This document shows positions 19,388-24,511 of a DNA stretch of 24,511 nucleotides, piece after piece. The notes beneath the pieces were generated by a model. That model did no database searches and was not told the origin of the DNA. It saw only the letters and a list, made by a program, of their open reading frames with translations. This stretch comes from a virus. Numbering within the stretch: position 1 is the first letter of the stretch; every line of letters starts with the position of its first letter. Both the position numbers and the translations under genes were made by a program. Location: positions 1-24,511 of the IMG/VR virus record IMGVR_UViG_3300034061_002703; one strand, 5' to 3'.

Positions 19388-19947
19388 TTTTTACCTATTT
19401 CTGTCTTTGGCATAATGTCAATTAACAAATGCACCCTGTCTATTTTACTGCCATTATTTACAAAATGAGTTTTTGAGTTGTTTATTTCCCAACATTCACC
19501 AGTCTGCATCTTAACCTTTTCAGTATCTACCCCAAAAAATACATCGTCAGAAGTAACTACTGGTATGTGATTTCTTCTTGAAAGAATTAGGTAGTCTCCT
19601 GAGTCGTGATGTGGCGCTATGTCTTGCCCTGCCTTCAACTTAATCAAGAGCACCATACCCCTGACACCGTTGTGTATTCTTTCAAGGTCTGAAATTATTG
19701 GCTCTAAAAGTTCAAGCAAAACTTTATCGTTAGAGGTTTTTTGAGTAGAAAAATTTTCTCCCTCTTTCCATCTAAGGTCTGCCGTATAGACAAAGTATGA
19801 GGTTGTATCCTTGTGTACATAATGATTATCTTGTCTTGAGGTATTAATAAACCACTCTTCAGAAAAACCATCTATGTGTTTTCTGATTGGCTCCACATCA
19901 TATTTGCTATGCTGTTTAAAATTAAAATCTTCTAAAGTCTTTTTCAT
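19384..19947 (-). CDS. Aspartyl/asparaginyl beta-hydroxylase-like protein
   Basis: A 187-aa cupin-type 2OG enzyme of the Asp/Asn hydroxylase group: LLIKLKAGQDIAPHHDSG (iron His in APHHD), NHIPVVTSDDVFFG, GECWEINNSKTHFVNNG (second iron His), and DRVHLLIDIMP with the 2OG-binding Arg-x-His. It would hydroxylate an Asp or Asn side chain of a protein or peptide. The gene is joined on both sides by ATGA overlaps, to the sulfotransferase-like gene before it and the kinase after it; GGAGACAAA precedes the ATG. Confidence 0.87.
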   Translation of the reverse strand: MKKTLEDFNFKQHSKYDVEPIRKHIDGFSEEWFINTSRQDNHYVHKDTTSYFVYTADLRWKEGENFSTQKTSNDKVLLELLEPIISDLERIHNGVRGMVLLIKLKAGQDIAPHHDSGDYLILSRRNHIPVVTSDDVFFGVDTEKVKMQTGECWEINNSKTHFVNNGSKIDRVHLLIDIMPKTEIGKK

Positions 19948-20528
19948 TTTGTCTCCAAGGTTTTATTAAAATCTGTAGAATAGGAAAAATTTATAAAGTC
20001 AGAACTATAAAGGTCCTTGGTCATATCTATTGCCTCTTCTGTGTAGTCTTTCATATATGATTCTACCACATAGTTTCCTAAATTATAAAACCCAAGGTTC
20101 CAGCCAAGGTCATTCTCCAACTCTTTTAAGTTTTCAAACCTATACAGTCTATCAACCTGCAGTCTGCCATTATCAATAATATAAAATGATTGTGGAAGAT
20201 GAAGCAGTGGGCTTATTGGAGATATATTGTTTTGCTTAATATTGTCTAAATATTTTACAAAAGATATATCTGTTTTGTTAACCTTATTAAATTGCTTATA
20301 GCAACTATAAGTCCTTGTGTATGGATTTCTTACAACAGAAAAAGAAAAAACACTCTCATCAATTTTGTTTGCTTCCTTTAGATAGGAATAAGGGTCATGG
20401 TGTCTTGGCCATGCCCTATTCCAGTTATCTAAATTATTATCGTTCAGAACCTTAGAGATGGACGAGCCAGCAGTCTTTGGGATGTGAACAAATAAAACGT
20501 GAGAATATTGCTTTTCTTTTATAAGCAT
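19944..20528 (-). CDS. Sulfotransferase-family-like protein, 194 aa
   Basis: LFVHIPKTAGSSISK (12-26) is the PAPS 5'-phosphosulfate loop and FSVVRNPYTRTYS (about 63-75) the RNP 3'-phosphate motif of Sulfotransfer_2-type enzymes; the length of 194 is short for the family, suggesting a minimal core. It begins the coupled operon running to the membrane protein at 16530. The ATG follows a hairpin directly (20529-20547), with no separate Shine-Dalgarno. It is only distantly similar to the other sulfotransferase-like protein at 8442-9182. Confidence 0.82.
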   Translation of the reverse strand: MLIKEKQYSHVLFVHIPKTAGSSISKVLNDNNLDNWNRAWPRHHDPYSYLKEANKIDESVFSFSVVRNPYTRTYSCYKQFNKVNKTDISFVKYLDNIKQNNISPISPLLHLPQSFYIIDNGRLQVDRLYRFENLKELENDLGWNLGFYNLGNYVVESYMKDYTEEAIDMTKDLYSSDFINFSYSTDFNKTLETK

Positions 20529-20547
20529 ACTAGTTTAACTAACTAGT
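20529..20547 (-). promoter_or_regulatory. Hairpin touching the sulfotransferase start codon
   Basis: ACTAGTT (20529-20535) and AACTAGT (20541-20547) form a 7-bp hairpin with a 5-nt loop. It contains the stop codon of the upstream gene and ends immediately before the ATG at 20528. A translational control element is possible; the plus strand carries a following TTTT but no gene. Confidence 0.4.
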
Positions 20548-20753
20548 TTTTGTCGCTCATCAAGTACCGTCAAAGCAAAGGAAATCATTTTCTTGTACCC
20601 ATCTTTGTTGTTCATGATGTTGTTGTAATGGTGACCACAAAACAGCAGGTCTCCGCTAATACCAGAGACCTTTACCAAAGCCTCAGCGTTGCACCTATCG
20701 CATCGATCTGCTGGAGATAGTTGCCACTCTTGCTTTACTTCATCCTTAACCAT
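20535..20753 (-). CDS. DUF7455-like zinc-binding protein, 72 aa
   Basis: CDRCNAEALVKV...GDLLFCGHHYNN: a Cys-x-x-Cys pair and a Cys-Gly-His-His motif, the hallmark of the small DUF7455 proteins common in actinobacteria and their phages. The zinc site is probably structural. The start at 20753 (MVKDEVKQ) is favoured because TATAAT (20766-20761) lies 7 nt upstream, as for the HNH gene; longer starts at 20762 and 20801 would run through it. Confidence 0.76.
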   Translation of the reverse strand: MVKDEVKQEWQLSPADRCDRCNAEALVKVSGISGDLLFCGHHYNNIMNNKDGYKKMISFALTVLDERQKLVS

Positions 20754-20766
20754 TGTAAACATTATA

Positions 20767-20952
20767 CTACCGCTTTCTGTTATCAGTGGAATAAAATCCA
20801 CTACCGTTGAATACTGCTCCTATATTAGAGTATACACGAACCAGAGGCAGATTGCAAGTTTCGCAATTGTACCCTGGATCGTCTTCTTTAATTGATCTTT
20901 CTTTTGTATACCTTTGACCGCAAGGCATACAATCGTATTCGTATAATGCCAT
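20767..20952 (-). CDS. FmdB-type zinc-ribbon protein
   Basis: A 61-aa protein starting MALYEYDCMPCGQRYTKERSI, with CxxC at 8-11 and a second Cys pair CETCNLPL (30-33), ending FNGSGFYSTDNRKR. This is the standard layout of the FmdB family, small zinc ribbons named as putative regulators. It follows the 35-aa gene by a few bases and precedes the DUF7455-like gene. Confidence 0.86.
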   Translation of the reverse strand: MALYEYDCMPCGQRYTKERSIKEDDPGYNCETCNLPLVRVYSNIGAVFNGSGFYSTDNRKR

Positions 20953-20956
20953 TATG

Positions 20957-21064
20957 TTATTTCTTTTTCTTTTCTTTTATATACCAAACAGGCAGTTTTA
21001 GTTCATCTCCAGACCATTCATAGCCTAAAGCCTTTACAACAAACTTAATAATTTTAATACGCAT
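20957..21064 (-). CDS. Basic 35-aa mini-protein
   Basis: MRIKIIKFVVKALGYEWSG with a Lys-rich end (YIKEKKKK). Its ATG shares a base with the stop of the upstream membrane-protein gene (TAATG). It may be an amphipathic peptide; no family is recognised. Confidence 0.5.
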   Translation of the reverse strand: MRIKIIKFVVKALGYEWSGDELKLPVWYIKEKKKK

Positions 21065-21324
21065 TACTTTGCCTTCCTTCTTAACTTAGACTTAATTGTT
21101 TTAAATAATTTTTCAATTTTTGGCCAGATCATTTCAAAAATTGAATACCCAACAATTTCCCAAATAATATAACCAAGAAGTCCAAATCCTATCTTCTCAA
21201 GATACTCGTACTCCCATTTTCCAGTAATAAAATATATCACAGTAGAAAAAATTAAAGCAGCAATAGTTACATGGTATAGTGTGTAACAACTTGCTTTTAA
21301 AGAAATTCTCTTGAGTGAATTCAT
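21064..21324 (-). CDS. DUF2061-like membrane protein, 86 aa
   Basis: SLKRISLKASCYTLYHVTI, then IFSTVIYFITGKW, then IGFGLLGYIIWEIVGYSIFEMIWPKI: two to three hydrophobic segments in the same order as DUF2061 proteins (basic start, helix, ITG turn, helix ending in an aromatic E.xW), with a Lys/Arg-rich tail. The family link is weaker than for the gene at 18334. Start overlaps the endolysin stop (TAATG), so it may be part of the lysis operon. Confidence 0.58.
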   Translation of the reverse strand: MNSLKRISLKASCYTLYHVTIAALIFSTVIYFITGKWEYEYLEKIGFGLLGYIIWEIVGYSIFEMIWPKIEKLFKTIKSKLRRKAK

Positions 21325-21980
21325 TATAGTGCTACCTGATTTGTCTTTCCGCCACCGCCACCAGATGACTTCTTAGCAGCAGGCTTAATATCCTTTGGTG
21401 CTGCTTTCTTTGCTGCTGGTGCTGATGTCTTTGCAGATTCAACAATTTTATTAAGTAATGGTGCATTTTCTTCTCCAGTATATACTGGACGACCCCAACC
21501 AACTACAGCGTTAACCAACTTCTTTTTATTGTTCTTTACGTATGCACGAGTTTTTTCTACGCACATTCCGCCATTGCGCTGATCTCCCTTTGCAGTTCCT
21601 GAAGTGTTTCCTTCAATAACTTGAATCGTTCCATCTCCATTGTTCTTAATGCAAAGACCAACATGTGAAATACGATTTACACCATCATCTGGGAAATCAA
21701 AATAGATCCAGTCTCCTGCTTGTGGATCATCATTACGAGCATCTGACCAACGCTCATTCTTCTTAAACCAGTCTGCTGCTTGAACTGTTGATGCAGACTT
21801 AGGGAATGATTTTACTCCCGCAGTAAATGCACACCAAGAAACGAATGACTGGCACCATGGTTGGAAGTTTACCTTAATCCATGCGCCGTACTTTGTTTCG
21901 TTATCCTTTGGGCCTTCAATTGTGCCCACTTCCTTCTTTGCAACCTCAATGATTGCTTCTAAACTACCTTTTGCTGCCAT
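21324..21980 (-). CDS. CHAP-domain endolysin
   Basis: A 218-aa protein with an N-terminal CHAP cysteine peptidase/amidase domain: catalytic Cys43 (FQPWCQSFVSWCA), His106 (RISHVGLC) and an acidic or Asn partner in VIEGNTS (about 122-127), with AGDWIYFDF between. It would cut peptidoglycan stem peptide or amide bonds. No signal peptide is present, so holin-dependent release is likely. The C-terminus (from about residue 180) is an Ala/Lys/Pro-rich linker ending KKSSGGGGGKTNQVAL, nearly the same as the tail of the holin-like protein at 10608. A strong AAGGAGG Shine-Dalgarno and a TATAAT upstream (about 22015) give a leadered transcript. Confidence 0.9.
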   Translation of the reverse strand: MAAKGSLEAIIEVAKKEVGTIEGPKDNETKYGAWIKVNFQPWCQSFVSWCAFTAGVKSFPKSASTVQAADWFKKNERWSDARNDDPQAGDWIYFDFPDDGVNRISHVGLCIKNNGDGTIQVIEGNTSGTAKGDQRNGGMCVEKTRAYVKNNKKKLVNAVVGWGRPVYTGEENAPLLNKIVESAKTSAPAAKKAAPKDIKPAAKKSSGGGGGKTNQVAL

Positions 21981-22036
21981 GTTATTCCTCCTTGTAGGTA
22001 TGACAATATAATTATATCACGATAGAAAATCTCATA

Positions 22037-22624
22037 TTAGAGACATTCCCATTTAAAATGTTTTCTGTATCCTTCTAAATTTACTACGGTTGGATCTACC
22101 CACCAGTCTTCATGAAAGTCTCTAACGACCAGGGAATATCCAAGTGAATCTAAGATTTCTCTTTGAGCATCCCTAATAGAAGTGTTTCTCCAATACATAC
22201 TAGCATCATGCTCAAATGTAATAACTGTAAATCTATATTTGTTTAGTGGAACTGCAATCAAGCCCTGCAAAGACTGGTGAGGATTTCCATCAGGCCTTCC
22301 GTTAAGTCTATATCCAGAGTCAATATCTACTTGTAGATAATCTATCTGCTTAGGAAATTTATTTTCCTCAAAATATTTTATGTAGTCAAACTTTGTAGCG
22401 TCCCCAAGGATACATGGGTTTTTTCTATTTTCTGAAACCTCTTGTTGCAGTTCTGGAACAATTTCAAAAGACACACCCTTCCAGTCAAACTCTGTTTCTA
22501 ACCTATACGTGTTGCTTCCATTTTTAGAATGGTATGCTCCAAGTTCTACATAGTACCCACCTCTTTTTTTATTTAATAGGTCTATGACAAACTCTTCTTG
22601 TCTGCTTGTTGGTGCAACCTGCAT
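22037..22624 (-). CDS. FkbM-type SAM methyltransferase-like protein
   Basis: A 195-aa protein. GGYYVELGAYHSKNGSNTYRLE (about 22-43) carries the motif I region, WKGVSFEIVPE the acidic motif II strand, DYLQVDID a later strand, and the C-terminal half resembles FkbM O-methyltransferases that modify sugars and natural products. The start at 22624 (MQVAPTSRQEEF) is preferred over 22639 because AAAGGAATAAAG precedes it. It may methylate a glycan or a product of the neighbouring tailoring enzymes; substrate unknown. Confidence 0.8.
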   Translation of the reverse strand: MQVAPTSRQEEFVIDLLNKKRGGYYVELGAYHSKNGSNTYRLETEFDWKGVSFEIVPELQQEVSENRKNPCILGDATKFDYIKYFEENKFPKQIDYLQVDIDSGYRLNGRPDGNPHQSLQGLIAVPLNKYRFTVITFEHDASMYWRNTSIRDAQREILDSLGYSLVVRDFHEDWWVDPTVVNLEGYRKHFKWECL

Positions 22625-22649
22625 CTTTATTCCTTTCATCAGTACTGCG

Positions 22650-22722
22650 CTGCCCCACCTGGCCTCGATCCAGGGACATCCGAATTAACAGTTCGGCACT
22701 CTACCAACTGAGTTATAGGGCA
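22650..22722 (-). tRNA. tRNA-Asn(GTT)
   Basis: Acceptor TGCCCTA/TGGGGCA (one G·U), D-stem ACTC/GAGT, anticodon stem CCGAA/TTCGG with loop CTGTTAA (anticodon GTT), T-stem CCTGG/CCAGG with loop ATCGAGG, discriminator G22650; CCA is not encoded. The T-loop begins with A instead of the usual T, which is unusual. The 8 nt just before the 5' end (ACTGCCCCAT region, 22723-22732) repeat the acceptor strand and could pair with the 3' acceptor strand even better. Confidence 0.85.
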
Positions 22723-22757
22723 ATGGGGCAGTTTAAAGTCATGCCTAGGACTATAAC

Positions 22758-23666
22758 TTAGTTACGAATGTATGATGCGGTGCCAATTAAAATCTTTGGA
22801 AGAGATGTGAGATACTCACCAAATGTTTTAAATGTGTTGCGATTTACGTAAGATGCTGCAGATACTACAGTTGCTACAGAACTACCAGCAGTATCTGTTG
22901 GAGAACCGTTATACTTAGTGACGTGTACCTTGCCTGGTGCAACCATATCAAGACCAGGACCTGTATTGGTCAGTCCTTCAAGTTGTGTTGTGTTTCCAAG
23001 TGCTCCAACACCGATAACACCTGGAACACATGATGGGAAACCAACGAGAGTTCTTGATCCATTATTACCAGTAGCAGCAAATGTAGGAATGTTTACCGCA
23101 TTTAGTTGTGATACTTGATTTGTAAATGGATTTAAAATTGATGGATTTGTACATCCAGGATGAAGTGACTGAACCCTTGTTCTTAGATCAGTGTGAATAC
23201 CAGACATACTTACTGATACGGCATCAATGCTATACTTTGATGCGTTTTTATTTACCCAATCTAGAGCGCTAAAGATTGTTGACCCATCTGCTGGTGCAGA
23301 TCCTGCGCCAAGTGATGTTATGTTATGTACACGAATAAAAACAATTTTTAGATTTGAATTAACAGTTAGTGCAGCCTTAACCATAGTATCTCCGTGAAAT
23401 GTTCCAGACCCTAGGTTTGTTGGCCAGTTAGCAGTTGCTGCTCCTTTACCCTCCATAAATAGTTCTCCGTTAGGGCAAGACATATTCTGAGTAGGATTTT
23501 TTGACTTTACAGTTGTAAAGCAAACCTCGTGAATAATTGAGGGGAAATTATTAGAGTTAATTGCTGAATCAATAATTGCTAGGACTCGCTCATCTTGTGC
23601 TTGTGCTGGTGCAATTGCTGTAAATGCAAGTGCGATTGTTAGTAGTGATAGTAGTACTTTCTTCAT
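22758..23666 (-). CDS. Secreted subtilisin-like (S8) serine protease
   Basis: A 302-aa protein. The start at 23666 (MKKVLLSLL) has AAGGAG 6 nt upstream and opens a Sec signal peptide with likely cleavage after AQA (residue 23); the frame is open back to 23738. The catalytic set is Asp33 (LAIIDSAIN), His91 (TFHGDTMV), oxyanion Asn201 (AATGNNGS) and Ser263 (TAGSSVAT), with SVSMSG (151-156) as substrate-binding strand. It lacks a long propeptide domain. A secreted subtilase in a phage may act on host surface proteins, in virion maturation, or be released by the lysogen. It is the largest secreted gene here. Confidence 0.88.
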   Translation of the reverse strand: MKKVLLSLLTIALAFTAIAPAQAQDERVLAIIDSAINSNNFPSIIHEVCFTTVKSKNPTQNMSCPNGELFMEGKGAATANWPTNLGSGTFHGDTMVKAALTVNSNLKIVFIRVHNITSLGAGSAPADGSTIFSALDWVNKNASKYSIDAVSVSMSGIHTDLRTRVQSLHPGCTNPSILNPFTNQVSQLNAVNIPTFAATGNNGSRTLVGFPSCVPGVIGVGALGNTTQLEGLTNTGPGLDMVAPGKVHVTKYNGSPTDTAGSSVATVVSAASYVNRNTFKTFGEYLTSLPKILIGTASYIRN

Positions 23667-23686
23667 TTTGTTCTCCTTGTTATTGT

Positions 23687-23905
23687 TTATTGTTTGATTT
23701 TTAAAACTACTTGGCAAGGGTCTCCGCCCTCTTCCCATTCTTGCTGTTCTTCATCTGTCATGTAGGGATCTCCTTCATGAGTGTTGCAGAACGGTTCTGT
23801 TACCCATCCCCGCTCAATTCCATTTTCAAGCCAGATCTCAAACTCATCAAAGTCTGACTCTATGTTCTGAATGTCCTTTAGGATCTCTTCAAATTCTTCG
23901 CTCAT
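23687..23905 (-). CDS. Conserved acidic actinophage protein, 72 aa
   Basis: The sequence GWVTEPFCNTHEGDPYM followed by EEEGGDPCQVVLKI-like residues resembles a small conserved protein of mycobacteriophages and other actinophages (PFC.THDG..MT.EE...WEEGGDPC). Two conserved Cys and one His may bind zinc. The ATG at 23905 is exactly 6 nt after TATACT (23917-23912), with TTGACA 17 bp upstream (23940-23935) inside the proteasome-like gene, so it is leaderless. Function unknown. Confidence 0.78.
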   Translation of the reverse strand: MSEEFEEILKDIQNIESDFDEFEIWLENGIERGWVTEPFCNTHEGDPYMTDEEQQEWEEGGDPCQVVLKIKQ

Positions 23906-23911
23906 ATTATA

Positions 23912-23940
23912 AGTATACTCCTAAGCGCTTATGATGTCAA
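23912..23940 (-). promoter_or_regulatory. Leaderless promoter inside the proteasome-like gene
   Basis: Minus-strand TTGACA (23940-23935), 17-bp spacer, TATACT (23917-23912), ATG 6 nt later at 23905. The -35 and part of the spacer are codons of the upstream gene. Confidence 0.85.
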
Positions 23941-24445
23941 CTGGACCCATGCATGATGGGTTAAATTTAATTGCTGCAGATACTGCTTGCTGTACTCTAT
24001 TCCTTGCATTTTTTTGTTTGTCTGTTGCATACATTACTCCATATGCATACTCTGAGCCAGAGCCAATAGAAATGTATGGCAATGAGTATTTAGACAAAGA
24101 CATATCTCCAGAACTATGCTCGTAGATTTCTCCACGAATACCAATTATCAAACTAAGTTCGCCTTCTTTAGATGTGTCAATCCAGAACTCATTATAAAAT
24201 TCACGAAGTTCTTTAATGAACTTGGTATGCATGTACTTATCTGTGTCTTTAATGTTAGGTGCTGATGGTCTAAAGTTATGTCTAATTCTGTCCCCGTCCA
24301 TTGAGCCAGCGTATCCAATTAAGTATGGACCAACCTTCCAAACCTTTGGTGATTCAAGTGCAAGGATGACTCCATCATCTGATGCTCCACGATCTCCAGC
24401 CATATAAATTTTTTCTTCATGGCGTAAAGCAACAATACAGGTCAT
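23921..24445 (-). CDS. Proteasome-beta/HslV-like Ntn hydrolase
   Basis: A 174-aa protein of the proteasome/HslV family. After Met1 is removed the mature chain begins Thr1 (MTCIVAL), and by that numbering Asp17 (AGDRGAS) and Lys33 (ESPKVW) fall exactly where the catalytic residues of this family lie; ISIGSGSEYA places a Ser at about 128, near the family Ser129. WKVGPYLIGYAGSMDG and the GSG turn are also typical. There is no propeptide, as in HslV. It may form a self-compartmentalising peptidase, perhaps for phage protein turnover; no partner ATPase is seen in the window. The start has GGAGAGGGC a few bases upstream. Confidence 0.88.
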   Translation of the reverse strand: MTCIVALRHEEKIYMAGDRGASDDGVILALESPKVWKVGPYLIGYAGSMDGDRIRHNFRPSAPNIKDTDKYMHTKFIKELREFYNEFWIDTSKEGELSLIIGIRGEIYEHSSGDMSLSKYSLPYISIGSGSEYAYGVMYATDKQKNARNRVQQAVSAAIKFNPSCMGPVDIISA

Positions 24446-24450
24446 GACAA

Positions 24451-24506
24451 AGCCCTCTCCAGATAGGTGATACTCAAGTATACCATTGCCCAGAGAGGGC
24501 TGTCAA
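24451..24506 (-). promoter_or_regulatory. Promoter of the proteasome-like gene inside a 9-bp inverted repeat
   Basis: Minus-strand TTGACA (24506-24501), 18-bp spacer, TATACT (24482-24477). The arms GAGAGGGCT (24493-24501) and AGCCCTCTC (24451-24459) form a perfect 9-bp inverted repeat 33 bp apart; one arm lies between the -35 and -10 and the other overlaps the Shine-Dalgarno. This suggests an operator or looping site more than a terminator. Confidence 0.6.
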
Positions 24507-24511
24507 CTAAG

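Noticed and set aside
1-24511. CRISPR array, insertion sequence or attachment site
   Set aside because: No evenly spaced direct repeats, transposase, integrase or tRNA-overlapping duplication was seen.

Overview
The window looks like part of the genome of a tailed phage, or an integrated or assembled phage contig, infecting an actinobacterium. It is AT-rich and almost fully coding. Most genes are tiny and joined by ATGA, TAATG or TGATG overlaps. It carries five tRNA genes, a CHAP endolysin and a holin-like protein. The actinobacterial link rests on a WhiB-type Fe-S regulator (14275-14559), a DUF7455-like zinc protein and an Excalibur protein. The AT-rich composition would fit small freshwater or marine actinobacteria, but the host is an inference. 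No terminase, capsid, tail or polymerase gene is present, so this is an accessory and lysis region.

Layout. Positions 1-1400 hold the end-truncated start of a 2-oxoglutarate (2OG)/Fe(II) oxygenase, a short plus-strand pair and a zinc-ribbon gene. Positions 1455-3630 form a plus-strand run of very small overlapping genes, several with CxxC zinc-knuckle motifs, ending in a SAM methyltransferase-like gene and followed by tRNA-Glu. Positions 3732-6404 hold a symmetrical four-gene set: 2OG oxygenase, degenerate glutathione peroxidase, canonical glutathione peroxidase, 2OG oxygenase. Positions 6458-8203 hold more small genes, a HAD phosphatase, tRNA-Met and a secreted Excalibur protein. tRNA-Ile(TAT), tRNA-Arg(TCT) and a probable small structured RNA end the plus-strand half at about 8450.

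From 8442 to the right edge nearly everything is on the minus strand. This half holds a sulfotransferase-like gene, an HNH endonuclease, a structured non-coding block, Hsp20, the holin-like gene, then a DUF6065-like protein with two tandem luciferase-like monooxygenases. A regulator and small-protein block with WhiB follows (13469-16109), then a nuclease. A tightly coupled operon, read 20528 to 16530, encodes a sulfotransferase-like protein, an Asp/Asn beta-hydroxylase-like protein, an APS-kinase-like/nucleotidyltransferase fusion, two small membrane proteins and a flavin tryptophan-halogenase-like enzyme. Last come the endolysin, an FkbM-type methyltransferase, tRNA-Asn, a secreted subtilisin-like protease and a proteasome-beta/HslV-like hydrolase.

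Two themes stand out. First, an unusually dense set of small-molecule or peptide tailoring enzymes (halogenase, two LLM monooxygenases, DUF6065, four 2OG/cupin hydroxylases, two sulfotransferase-like proteins, a kinase-nucleotidyltransferase and two methyltransferases) may modify a host or phage molecule. Second, gene expression follows two visible designs. About ten starts lie exactly 6 nt after a TATAAT-like -10 hexamer, predicting leaderless mRNAs. The lysis, chaperone and secreted genes instead have strong Shine-Dalgarno leaders.
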